Positions 24,580 to 34,574 of a stretch of 64,000 bases of DNA are shown piece by piece. Both the position numbers and the translations under genes were made by a program. Under the pieces are notes generated by a model that was not told where the DNA came from, searched no databases, and was given only the letters and a program-made list of their open reading frames with translations. The DNA comes from Trichopria drosophilae (taxonomy: Eukaryota; Arthropoda; Insecta; Hymenoptera; Diapriidae). Each line of letters starts with the position of its first letter. Within the stretch, counting starts at the first letter, position 1. The DNA is taken from assembly GCA_030407085.1 (NCBI GenBank), contig CM059586.1:35451501-35515500 (forward strand), in the 5' to 3' direction.

Positions 24580-25690
24580 TCTGTTTTGCTGCAAATAATA
24601 CCATACTCGTATAAAAAAAAATGTTTCACTATGAAAATGCAATCACAATGACTTAATATTGAACATTTCAGATGCTCCAGGATTTTACAAACATGTCCTT
24701 TTAATGCTTTATCTAACGATAACTAATACCTACTTATTTTGTTCCTAAAAAATACATTTAATTTTTTGTTTAAATGTAGTTTAGTAAGCAGTGTTCTTTG
24801 CCCTGTTCAAGGGAAAATATTAGACATTGAAAATTCTTCTTATTTATATTCTACGAGGGAAAATGGTTGCTTCATTAGCAGGTCGAACTCTGTTATACTC
24901 ATTTATTTTTACTGCAGAGCAAGAATATTAAAATTTTCTTAATGCTTGATTCAAGTCTTAATTTTTACAGAATATCCATTTTGTTGTTATTGTCACCATT
25001 AGATGGAAATTAAGTCCAATCTTTTGATACTATTAGGTAGAATATTAGTTCAGAGACGAACTTTCTTAAAACAAATTTATTAAATAAATTTTTCGGCTTC
25101 TCATACTTTTATCTTATTTTACACAGTAGCTGGTATCAAACTCTCTATAATTTCACTTATTAATATTTATATCCATTGCGGTATTTGGTTTAAGAAAAAT
25201 AATTATCTGGCATTAATTTTGGAGTATTAATTAGAAATATTATTACGAAATTACATTTGTTGCCGAACTAAAAAAACTCCATGGTTATGAAGTTTTGTAA
25301 AAGGAGAAGAATATTTTCTTTTTCTATCTTCGAATGTGTAATCAGCATTTTCCAAACCAGTTACCAAGTTTAAGATACTAGTACACTAGGTCGGTTCACG
25401 AAAAGTTCTCATCTCGTCATTCACTTTAAAAAAAGCTTTAATTAAGTTAATCAAATAGAGGTTTAATTTCAGACACAACAAAAACAAGACCAATTAGAAA
25501 AGGACATACGTATGCCTTATACATTGGTTTAATTTAAAACGCAACAATTTTAAGTCTTTTTTTTAACAGTATTCAAAAGATCTAAAATGTGTGGCATAAA
25601 ATGTTGAGACTACATGGGTGCAATATTTATTAAAGTACTGACGTTCGAAAATGAAATAATACTGAACAATTAAAATATGAATATAAGGAT
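24580..25690. other. AT-rich non-coding DNA
   Basis: It lies between two LINE fragments but shows no further recognisable LINE sequence. A 67-codon open frame at 24739-24942 is unassigned. Confidence 0.35.
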
Positions 25691-25692
25691 GT

Positions 25693-25760
25693 ATTAAAAC
25701 TATTAGTCAAACCCATATAGTTTTAATACAAACTATGAGTCAAACTCATATAGCATTAAA
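25693..25760 (+). repeat. Two-copy tandem repeat, ~33 bp
   Basis: ACTATTAGTCAAACCCATAT is repeated as ACTATGAGTCAAACTCATAT about 33 bases later, including flanking AT-rich bases. Confidence 0.7.
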
Positions 25761-25791
25761 ATTAGACAAAAAAATCGATTCTTATTTATAA

Positions 25792-26369
25792 TCCGACAAC
25801 TCAAACACCATCCATTTTTTCTGGATACCGTCACTTTCAGGAATTAAGATGAACGACATAGTTGACAGCCTTGCAAAAGAAGCTACACAGTTGGCCTTTC
25901 TGGTAGAACCAAAAAATCCATTTACAGATCTTAACCCAGGTCACTCTACTTATGCACACGCCGCCACACTTAGGACACTTATGGATGAATCTCGGCACAA
26001 GGGCACCAAATTTTTCAAAAGTTACCACATCCAACAAAAAAACCCACGCTTTCATAAATTAAATCTAAAAAGAGATTTTATATCTTGGATAAATAGAACA
26101 CGAGCAAATTACTACCACCTGTCGGCATCTTTAGCTCGCATTGGATTTGTAAGAGATCCTAAGTGTTCCTGCGGACATGAGACGGAAGACCTAGATCATG
26201 CAATTTGGCAGTGCCCAAAATACGAATCAACCGGATGAAAATGTTAAGAGAACTTAGAAGTTTAAAATTCTATACACGATATAAAATGAGCACCTACCTC
26301 GCTATTCCAAACGTCAAAGTCTTAAAAATTATGAATATGAATATGAATAAATTTATTAAACCTTGGTAG
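25792..26369 (+). pseudogene. LINE ORF2 C-terminus: RNase H end plus zinc knuckle
   Basis: The open frame starts after a stop and reads FFWIPSLSGIKMNDIVDSLA. This is the C-terminal part of the RNase H domain carried by I/R1/LOA-type non-LTR retrotransposons, where W-I-P-x-H-x-G is followed by N-x-x-D-x-L-A; here the usual H is replaced by L. About 90 residues later comes CSCGHETEDLDHAIWQCPKY, the typical cysteine-histidine knuckle with DH-x-x-W/F-x-C. The frame then breaks by a small indel after CPKYES (stop at 26236-26238). It continues in another frame with RMKMLRELRSLKFYTRYKMS to a stop at 26367-26369. Truncated at its 5' end, with no reverse transcriptase attached. Clearly a dead copy. 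Confidence 0.85.
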
Positions 26370-26374
26370 CAGCA

Positions 26375-26625
26375 TAACACTGTGTTACCTTTAGGCTACA
26401 TACATTTTCTTACAAACATCTATTTATTAACAATCATAAGCAGATTTTGCACGAAATAAAATTAAGTTTGCGATTAACATTTAATAAAGTAAAGTACCTA
26501 ATATTAATAATAACAATAAATCCAACTAAAAATAAGTAACGAGTGGCTGTGAAAATATGTGAATTATGAAGAAAAGAGTTAGTATAAGAAACATAAAGTA
26601 TTAAACTTCCGTCGGATGAGTAATG
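26375..26625. other. AT-rich spacer between two LINE remnants
   Basis: Probably partly 3' untranslated sequence of the preceding LINE fragment (it begins right after the last recognisable codon). No poly-A tail or target duplication is clear. Confidence 0.3.
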
Positions 26626-26629
26626 TTTT

Positions 26630-27480
26630 AATGTAATTTATGATAGGATATGTAGGTAGGATCTCTCAAAATTGATATTTTCGAAAGAATGAAAGTGTTC
26701 ATGAGGAAGGAACTTGAACCTTGTGTCGTTTTCGTCATTTTTTATTTCGGCAGGGAGTGTATTTTAGAGTCTGGATGCCTTGATTAAAAAAGGTACTATT
26801 AACGATTCTGACGTGACTCTGGTTGATCTTAGCTGAGATTCAAGTCTGAGATGGAATAAAGCAAATAGATAATCAGGATTCTTGTTCGAAAAAATGGTGT
26901 AGGTTAATGAGCCTATGAAGTAGAGATGTCGATATTTGAGGGGAAGCCATCCCATCATGCGACGATATGGTAAGATGCTGACATCGCGTCTAAGGTTAAA
27001 GATGAATCTGGTGCACGAGTTAAGAAGTCTTTGCAACTTATTTCTCTTAGTCTTGGAAATATCGCATTCCTCGTCAAAGTTTGATCTATTCTTAAACCAA
27101 GTTTACGCACCTCTTTGACAAAGTGTATCACAGTGCCCTCGATGTCTAAATTAGGGGTATTTAAATCACTAGTTTTTGAAATGGACTTTGGTGACCCCAG
27201 TATGATGGCTTTTGTTTTAGATGGGTTTATAGTTAGACCTAGTTGTTTGACGTATTTCGAAATTGCCCGTATGTCGTGGTTTACTTTTTCAATTGAAGGT
27301 ACCAATTCCGAAGGGTCGCATTGGATCATGATTTGTAGATCGTCGGCATACAGTAAGTGCGAGGTGAAAGTTAAAACGCTTGAGAAATCATTAATAAGGA
27401 TTGAGAAAAGTAAAGGTCCAAAAATTATCCATAAGCTCCTTACACATCACAATTTGCATCTCCGACTCTACAGATTGTAT
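26630..27480 (-). pseudogene. LINE reverse transcriptase remnant (Jockey/CR1-like), with YADD motif
   Basis: Read on the minus strand, FGPLLFSILINDFSSVL is followed by LLYADDLQIMIQCDPSEL, the catalytic motif of reverse transcriptases (YADD encoded at 27339-27350). Next comes GLTINPSKTKAIILGSP, a typical motif of the palm domain's end. The frame continues to about RIDQTLT and then shifts. After what looks like an internal deletion it continues as KLQRLLNSCTRFIFNLRRDV and on to a decayed L-W-N-x-L-P region (the W is a stop, near 26764), ending around 26640. Upstream fingers and the endonuclease are absent. Jockey/CR1-type elements carry this order, but the exact clade needs a tree. It is opposite in strand to the RNase H fragment 250 bases away, so the two are separate insertions. 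Confidence 0.88.
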
Positions 27481-27484
27481 TTAA

Positions 27485-27700
27485 TTTATATGTATTATTT
27501 GTATTGTATTTATTGAACTCTTGAAATTGTTGAGATTTTGGGTTCGTTTCATGTGAGTTAAGCATATGCTTATTAATATTAATCTTCTTAATTGTATCAT
27601 AAAGTATAAGATGACTCCGGGGTTCTAGACAAGATTTCCTGAAAAATGATAAGAAAAACAGGAAAAAGAAGAAAAACGTGAATTAGGAGGAGTTTAACCT
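27485..27700. other. AT-rich spacer
   Basis: Begins with T-rich repeats (TATGTATTATTTGTATTGTA). No gene. Confidence 0.4.
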
Positions 27701-28360
27701 AGTGAGCTAGACAAATGGAAAGACGAATAAAAGCAGCAGGGATGTATACCCCGAGCGTATATGAGAGACGAGATTTTGGCGCGGTTTCCGTCGACCGAAC
27801 GGTTGACTGCCCCGCGGCCCAATCTCCGGGCAAATTGAATTTTTTGGAGATCAAAGAGCGCCATATAAACGCAGAGGGTGGGACCGCACGGGCTCCAGCG
27901 AATAGGCGAAGTCCCGTACGAAGGCGCAGGGATGCGAAGCGCTCGCGGTTTCTCTGCACGTTCCTATCTATAGACAAGGAAAACCCCATGGGTTGGCCCA
28001 TTACGCTGTCTATAACTATCGATCTGTGATCCCATATCCACTCGCGAACGTCTGTCGGATCCCGGAAAACCGACTCCGAAGAACCTGGCAAGACGTCTAG
28101 ACGTCTAGGCCCGCAGAGGTTCAAAGCCTTCTGTATTCCCATCACTCCAGGCTCGATAAAGAATCGCGAATTTTAATATCGGCCTGCATTCGCGAGTATC
28201 TTTCCAATATTCCCGCCGGGGTGGAGTAGCGACAAAGAGCCCGGATTTCTGGAAGGTGTATGGATAAAGGAATTTCGGATGTCAGAAATAAGGATATTTA
28301 CGATTCGATGATCTCCAGAGTTAGAAAGAACATCAACAAATACGAGTGCCGAATACATAT
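27700..28360. other. Strongest CpG-rich island; possible promoter, untranslated exon or unknown gene
   Basis: About 650 bases are far richer in G+C and CpG than the rest of the window (GACTGCCCCGCGGCCCAATC near 27806, GTCGACCGAACGG). The longest open frame here is minus, 27699-28145 (148 codons, starting M-M-G-I-Q-K-A-L). A plus-strand open frame of 104 codons lies in the same DNA. I recognise no domain in either. The abundance of CG removes stop codons by chance, so long open frames on both strands are expected. Similar islands in insect genomes often mark promoters or conserved developmental enhancers. It directly follows the LINE graveyard and may mark an active unmethylated site. Confidence 0.4.
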
Positions 28361-28503
28361 TTTTGGAGAGTCGAAATATTACTTTTGTTTTTCACAATTT
28401 CAAAAAATGGTAGAAAACTCCATAACTTACTTTATATAGCTTTTGTCCGTCGTATCGCGCGGTACTGGCTTCTAGATTTTATAGAGCTTTCTTTTGATGT
28501 ATA

Positions 28504-29218
28504 CAGGGTATGCGAAACTGGATAGCAATATTAGACATTTAGATTCTGTGTGATATGTTCAGCAAAAATGTATTGTACCAAATTTGGATGTTAGTGACGA
28601 GTGATTGAATTTTCGAGAACGAAATCAGCTGTATGGTTTTAAAGTTACTTCAATGGTTTAGTGCGCATTATAAAGGTTTTTTAAGCCCTGCAATTCATGT
28701 ATTTAATATTTTGACATGCGATGAATATTTCTCTAGTTAGAGCAACATTGTTATACTATCGTTGCGGAATAATATGTGGACTTAATTTACCCTTCTAAAC
28801 GTAAGTAAGCTACCCTTATTCGTTATTTCGACAAAAATTGATCCCATTGGGGAGCCCGTTATTGTCAAACAATTGTAAGGCGTAAGGAGTCAAATTTTTC
28901 GCCTTTTCAAGCTCCACATACAATTTTGGAACAATATTGTGTTGGCTATTTACCAAATGAGGAAGATCCTAAAAATTCGGAATTATTTCCTTTTATGTGA
29001 CTATAACTAGAGAAATATTAGTTGTACAAAAAACCTTTAAAATGACTATCCCTGCACAGAATTAACTTTAAAACCCGAAGAGTTATTGCACAAACGTTTT
29101 TTTTCTCTCAAATGGATTTTCTGGCAAATTTGATATATTTTTGGTACTAGACTTCTTACTGAAAATATCGCATAAAATCTACATTTGAAATATTACTGTC
29201 CAGTTTTTGGATACCCTG
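28504..29218. mobile_element. 715 bp CAGGGT-ended TA-flanked foldback element
   Basis: TA (28502-28503) then CAGGGTATGCGAAACTGG at the left; CCAGTTTTTGGATACCCTG then TA (29219-29220) at the right. The arms remain inverted copies for about 250 bases: AAATTTGATATATTTTTGGT near 29130 mirrors a left-arm block near 28575, and CTAGAGAAATATTAG near 29010 mirrors AATATTTCTCTAGTTAG near 28724. Between them is about 200 bases of unique sequence without coding capacity. TA flanks and the CAGGGT end fit a Tc1/mariner-like or related non-autonomous element. Confidence 0.85.
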
Positions 29219-29224
29219 TATATT

Positions 29225-29735
29225 CAATTAGGCAATCAGTAATATACAAAAATAATTATCTAATTTGCGAACAAATTTTAAGAACCAAATTTTCAGCTAA
29301 ACATGATAGATTCGTCATATTTTATTTATCGTAAATTTACTGCAAAATTATGAAAGAATATAATAATTGAAAGTAGAAATAAAGTCGCTATCCATTTTTT
29401 GACTATTCATGCTGATGATGGAAATCTGCCCATCTAGTCGCTTAAGTGATTAATTAATTTTAAAAACACTACTGAATTTTACCCATTCCAGGTCGTATTA
29501 TATTTAAATGCAATTAGAGTCAAAATAAAGAAAATGAGGATTATGCAAATATTGTTTAGTATGTATTTGGAGCTAAAAGCAATAAATTAATCGTGAAAAC
29601 TCTTCGAGCAAACTAAAAATTTAACTAATTGTACGAAAAAAATTTAATAATAATATTAATAATTCGAGTTAACCTCACTACGTGAAATAATCTTAATTTA
29701 TAAAACTTTTCAGCATATTTTTTAATTATAGAACT
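29225..29735. other. AT-rich non-coding DNA
   Basis: No recognisable feature. Confidence 0.4.
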
Positions 29736-29739
29736 ATGA

Positions 29740-30450
29740 AAACTATTTCTCGACATGGATATTTGGGAAATAATATTTTAGATTTCGACGAAATGAACAG
29801 CAAATATGGCGATAAAAATGGCTTTAACAAATATTCTTTATCGTCAAAATTTGACAAAGCATTCGATTCAACGACTCCGTACGCCATGAAAACGGTGAAT
29901 AAATTTCTGCCACTCTATATTTCGCCATTTTTGAGACTGTTTTTTCGATTAGTCACGTTTAAAATTAAAAAATCACGGTTTCCGGTTATTTTTGAAATTT
30001 ATGTGAAAAAATGCACATTTCTCACCTCGGTTAATATACATTTGTCTAATAGCGTGGATTTCTAAGTTTATGCATTAACTGCATGATCTAAAGAGATTTC
30101 AATAGAATCGGTAAGGTTTTCTAAGGCAAAAATATTTAATTACAATAAAAGGCTCTGAAAATGCTAATTTTTTCACTTAAATCCCAATAATAACTAGAAA
30201 ATCGAGTTCTTTTCAAATTATAAACATCACAAATCGAAAGATCACCATAAGAATTACCTGGATATGGAGTGTCAGATATTTTTTCGTTGTTTTCATCAAG
30301 TACATTGAAGCAAATGCTTTGGCAAAGTGCAATTTTAAAGTTAAATAAAGGTTAAATAGTCCATTTAAATCTATATAGACATGAGAAAAAATCTTAAGGT
30401 GCGAAAATCTAAGGGCTGTTTCCTTCTGGAACTGATTCAAGTTCAATACT
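29740..30450. mobile_element. Large degenerate palindrome (old foldback element)
   Basis: The reverse complement of 30190-30450 aligns loosely with 29800-30020. Shared stretches are GACAAAGCATTCGATTCAAC against GCCAAAGCATTTGCTTCAAT, ATGAAAACGGTGAATAAATT against ATGAAAACAACGAAAAAATA, and GAAATTTATGTGAAAAAATG against GGATTTAAGTGAAAAAATTA. Two open frames (109 codons plus, 77 codons minus) give similar peptides because they lie on the two arms, so they are not evidence of coding. The centre is about 30060-30165. The outer limits are uncertain. Confidence 0.6.
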
Positions 30451-30459
30451 GCTCAAAAT

Positions 30460-31410
30460 CATCCTCACAGCATGAAAATCAGTGTGCAACTGGTTGCAGG
30501 ACACCCAGGCGCACGTTCAGTTTCGTCTTGTTTTGAGTGCTACAAAGATTGTTATGAAAACCGCCATCAAGAGTTCGATGAAGAATACTTCTAAATAAAA
30601 AAAACCACCGGTGATATACTACTCAATCTATTTTGTCAATCGTAATGACAATTTTATCTGCTGAAACGTTTCATACAGAGAAAAATATCTCCTTAAACTT
30701 TTCGATATCGCCATACTCTGAATCTGCTCAACAATTTTCTTTTATAATATACTTTAAGACTTCCTATTTTTGGAGGTTCCTCTGATAGTTTATTAACTAA
30801 ATTGTAAAATTTTCATGTTAAACTTTCTCTTTTTGGCGAAATCTTTAATTGGCCTTGAATGTTGGCCTAAGCAATAATGACTAGACATTTTCAATAAGTG
30901 TATATAAATGAAAAAATTATTGATCCTTTTTTTGGAAGGCATTTTAATTTTAGTGTATTTAGCTTAAATAATGGCCAAACTATAGATTGGCCAAAAAGAA
31001 CGACATTCATGAAACTGAAATTATACTTGGTTTTATTTATTTTGCATGTTTTTCACTGCAAATTAGATCTTATATTTTGCTATTCTTCTATTGAATTGCT
31101 CCAGATTGTACTTTTCTTTACTTAGTATTATATTTTTCTATTAAAATAATATTTTTCTAATGAATGATAATTATTTTATTGTTCGTATATGAGTAATTAT
31201 CTTGATCTTTTAAATCAACTTACAAAATTGAATTTATTTCATATCGAGTATCCTCGACTGCGATCAGTTTTTTTTTTAATTGAAATTTTTTAACCTAAAA
31301 TGTAACCAAAATATTGGTTTTACGACAATTTTGCAGCATAAAAAATACGAACTACTAACCTATTTTGACTATTTTTCCAGCCATGTCATTTTGTTGAAAT
31401 TTCGTATGCT
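30460..31410. other. AT-rich non-coding DNA
   Basis: A small patch near 30480-30560 is GC-richer (GTTGCAGGACACCCAGGCGC). No gene recognised. Confidence 0.35.
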
Positions 31411-31478
31411 CAAGTTTTGGAGGTCGCTGATTACGAATCCGGTGTCAGATTTTCGAAATTCAAAATGGCAGATCGGAA
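31411..31478 (+). mobile_element. Foldback family A, left arm
   Basis: CAAGTTTTGGAGGTCGCTGA, TTACGAATCCGGTGTCAGAT and TTCAAAATGGCAGATC follow the family A arm order. The arm is interrupted by the 203 bp element at 31479. A matching right arm at 32855-32927 may be the other end of the same, longer copy. Confidence 0.75.
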
Positions 31479-31681
31479 CCCAACGGAAACGAAGAAGCCA
31501 AATGTTTCTAAAACGTTTTTAGAATGTTCCAGAAACGTTCCTAAAACGTTATATGTCTGCAACTTTTACGGAAAGTTTTATAAACGTTTCATCCATGTTG
31601 CAGACATATAACGTTTTAGGAACGTTTCTGGAACATTCTAAAAACGTTTTAGAAACATTTGAGTTCTTCGTGCCCGTTGGG
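31479..31681. mobile_element. 203 bp palindromic CCCAAYGG element, copy 2 (nested in family A)
   Basis: Same length and same body as 19416-19618, from CCCAACGGAAACGAAG to CTTCGTGCCCGTTGGG, differing at scattered positions. Flanked by AA on both sides (31477-31478 and 31682-31683). It is inserted immediately after the AAATGGCAGATCGG block of a family A arm, so it is younger than that copy. Confidence 0.88.
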
Positions 31682-31689
31682 AATGCTTC

Positions 31690-32265
31690 AGAAATGTTAT
31701 CTATTGAAACGCAAAATTAAATTATAAATCTGGAAAACATATTGTTGATTAGTGATAACTTCCATATTGATGGTGATAGGAGTATTTCGTTAGTTTTACG
31801 AGGAAAATGATGAATGCCTGAAATAAGGGTTTCTTTGTTGCATGCAGAATAATTAGTTATTATGTAATAAACGTCACACATCGTTGCTAACTAACCGTTT
31901 CTTGTGTACTTCATAATTTCCCATAACACTATACTATATTCTCAACAATATATACGAGTTTGGTGTCAGCATTGATTTGTAGAAGATATTTAATATTTAT
32001 TTATATAAAAAATAGATTAGCAACTAACTAATTTATGGAAATCATATACAACTTTTAAAATTACTGCTTTTATGTGTTATCTGTAACGTTGTAATACTGG
32101 CAGCACATGTTTGGTAAAATTACCAAACAATTATAAAAATACGAATCGTACTATTTTTTAGCATTTAAACAGCGTGAGAAAAACATGTCACCAGTCATTT
32201 CTTATTGACCAAGATCCGGTCTTTCCAATGGACAGTGTCAAAATTTTAAATTAAAAATTTAAATA
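31690..32265. other. AT-rich DNA, possibly the interior of a long family A copy
   Basis: No gene. If the arms at 31411 and 32855 belong together, this stretch is the interior of that element. Confidence 0.3.
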
Positions 32266-32272
32266 AAATATC

Positions 32273-32632
32273 GGTTTCGTGGCTCAGGCGGTTAACGCAC
32301 TGGACTACGAAGTCGTAGGTCGTGAGTTCGATCGCCGTCTGGTGAACAAATTTTCGATTTCGTTTCCAAACAGCAGCTCGCTGTTGGTAAGACGAGCCAC
32401 GTTGTTTGTGTTTACGTTTCGAAAGTATTGTTTATCTGGCAGAAATCGACTCAAGACCGCTGCTGTACTTGGTGTAGGTTTCTGCAGGCCTACATTTCAT
32501 ACACAAATGTAAAGTATGACGCCATCTTTCTAAGTCGATCTGCAGCTCTCGCAAGATCTTACGACTCATAATACGGCAAAACAATTAAGTAAAAAGGGCG
32601 ATTCCGCCCGTTAATTAATATAAAAAAAAAAG
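32273..32632 (+). mobile_element. tRNA-derived SINE
   Basis: The head reads GGTTTCGTGGCTCAGGCGG, with an A box at 32280-32291 (TGGCTCAGGCGG) and a B box at about 32324-32334 (GAGTTCGATCG), spaced as in a tRNA internal promoter. The anticodon-arm region is GACTACGAAGTC, with ACG in the loop, resembling tRNA-Arg. About 280 bases of unrelated body follow. The 3' end has a hairpin, GGGCG ATTC CGCCC (32596-32609), then TTAATTAATATAAAAAAAAA. This head-body-tail order is diagnostic of a SINE. A target duplication is blurred by the AT-rich flanks (AAATTTTAAATT-like on both sides). The 77-codon open frame over the head is not a gene. Confidence 0.85.
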
Positions 32633-32639
32633 AAAACAA

Positions 32640-33770
32640 AAATTTTTAAATTGAAACGAAATGTTATGCGTAATTCAAAACGCGATAAAAGTGTATTTTG
32701 ATTCGTAATACCCTTTAAAATGGCAAATCTCAATGGGATCTTATGTAAGTGGCATTCACTCACTGGTTTGTTAAATTGGTTTTAAGATTACTGATGACAA
32801 ATCTGGGTCATTTTTTACATAGTCGAAGCAGTGAAACAATTTTGTTTGTTCGCCATATTCACACGGCCATTTTTTCAAAAACTGACTTCAAATTCATAAT
32901 CAGCGACTCCAAGAACGCTTGACTACCAAGATTTATAAAATATCATTGAGTTTTGCGAATGTTAACACATGGCTAGGATATTACGAATAAAAGTTCAGTT
33001 TTATTGCCATTTTGGGTCCTCCATTTTTAATTTTTAATTTGCAAAATACGCCTATCTCATTGCAAATTCATTTTAAAGAAGATATTTGTGACTTTTAGAG
33101 GTGTGCTAATGCTATTAATAAAATACCCATAATAAAATTCGAGGAATTAAAAATGAAACATAAAAGTCGTGGTTTTAATAAAAAAAAGTGTATAACTTTT
33201 TTATTTCAGAATTTGAAAAAAATTGACTTACATAATTGGAAAGAATAGTCTAAGGAATGACTACTGTCAACTTTTTTTCTGGTGTTTAAATAATAAAATA
33301 TAATTTCATGCCTCATGAAAAAACGTTGTCACTTGGACGTTCAAGGGTTAAAATATTTAAAAGAAATCTGATTTTCAGGTACCGTGCAATCATAAAATGT
33401 TTTTTTGGAAAAAAATAGAACTTTACCATAGTTGCAATACATCTTACCTACAGAAGATCAGACAGTACGATCATTTTTCTAATAAAAATGATTAAAAAGG
33501 AAACAAATTAAAAAATATTGATACAAATAAGGAAATAATTCTAAAACAACTCATAAAATTATACCTTATTTAATGTACAGCAGAAAATTGACATCTCACG
33601 AAACTATCAATAAAACACCTAACGTTTTGCTGCATAATGTAAGTATTAATTTTAGTCATTAAAAAGTTCCTACTAGATGACCTGCGTTTTAAAACCAGTT
33701 TTCCACAAATCGAGAACGAGCATATTGTGTGAAATTACACTGAGATAGTGTAAAACGTAGCATTAACGTA
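32640..33770. other. AT-rich non-coding DNA including a family A right arm
   Basis: Apart from the family A arm at 32855-32927, no gene or clear repeat is seen. Confidence 0.35.
32855..32927 (-). mobile_element. Foldback family A, right arm
   Basis: GCCATATTCACACGGCCATT, AAAAACTGACTTCAAATTCA and TAATCAGCGACTCCAAGAAC run in right-arm order. It is oriented to pair with the left arm at 31411, which would give a copy of about 1.5 kb containing the nested 203 bp element and the SINE. Confidence 0.65.
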
Positions 33771-33779
33771 TCACCTGCC

Positions 33780-34030
33780 AGTCGGGAAACGTTGTTATTT
33801 TTAGATTAACGTCACTACTGCCGTGGCGAAAGGGTTAATGATGGCTCATACGGACGGCGAAGACGGGCTTGTGCGTAAGCGAACATTAAGCTAGGCACTT
33901 TTTAAGATTCTCGGATATACGTCTTCAGAACACAAGCAGCTTGGATATGAACAGCACGTGCTGCTTCGACGTGGCTTCCTCCAGTTCAGAAAGATTGGAA
34001 TAGCGAAATGACGATGTGTTTAAATCCCGT
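33780..34030. other. CpG-rich island with a perfect E-box palindrome
   Basis: GC-richer than its flanks (GACGGCGAAGACGGGC near 33852). It contains CAGCACGTGCTG, a 12-base perfect palindrome with a CACGTG core, near 33953. Short possible coding words (ATGATGGCTCATACGG) precede a GTAAG, but no exon can be supported. Confidence 0.3.
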
Positions 34031-34308
34031 ACTTGATGTTCTCTTACAGGCATAAATGCGAGATAAATCAAGAATTACTACAATATAATAAATTAATTTT
34101 GTTGTATATTATGATCTGATTAACTATACCAAAGACATTTAATTTCCATACAATTTTGTTTTTTTATTAATTATTTTTAAAAGCATTCTGCTATGCTTAT
34201 ATACTTATATTTTTCTATAGATAGAGTTTTTTAGGAGTAATAAACCACACTTCCTGGTTATATTATAATACCAATAGCTATTTGGCAAAACGGGTATTTT
34301 TAGGAACT

Positions 34309-34570
34309 ACACACAGAAAGAAAAAAAGTGTTAATGATACCACGAAAAAATAGTAGAATCGATTGTAACCTCTTAAGTAGTAGGATTAACCATATGTAAG
34401 GTTAGAGTTGATGTTATGTATGAACGATTTAACAATCTGAAAATAGTAAATGGAACAATTTTATTGTACCGCTTACCATGGAAATACATAGTTAATGCAA
34501 CAACGTTTTGGAGTTACGGGTTTTACCATTACACAGAGGTTTTGTGAACTATTTCCTTTCTCTCTGTGCA
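34309..34570. mobile_element. ~262 bp MITE family C, copy 1
   Basis: Ends ACACACAGAAAGAAAAAAAG and TCCTTTCTCTCTGTG. It shares its full course with 44591-44850: GTTAATG-ACCA, GTAAGTAGTAG-like, AAATGGAACAATTTT and ACCATGGAAATA occur in the same order and spacing. No coding capacity. Confidence 0.75.
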
Positions 34571-34574
34571 TCAA

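Noticed and set aside
24060..25260. Nuclear copy of mitochondrial DNA
   Set aside because: Very AT-rich with short frames, but no mitochondrial gene motif could be recognised; part of it reads better as a LINE endonuclease scrap.
27699..28145. 148-codon minus-strand frame as an annotated gene
   Set aside because: A second long frame exists on the other strand of the same CpG-rich DNA and no domain is seen, so it is reported as an island instead of a gene.
32273..32345. Functional tRNA-Arg gene
   Set aside because: The acceptor stem does not close and a SINE body plus A-rich tail follow directly.
33825..33840. piggyBac end (AAAGGGTTAA)
   Set aside because: No matching inverted end with TTAA at a plausible distance and the adjacent sequence does not resemble the 51.4 kb element.
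33838..33890. First exon starting ATGATGGCTCATACGG with a GTAAG donor
   Set aside because: The frame closes quickly, no family is recognisable and no other exon can be tied to it.
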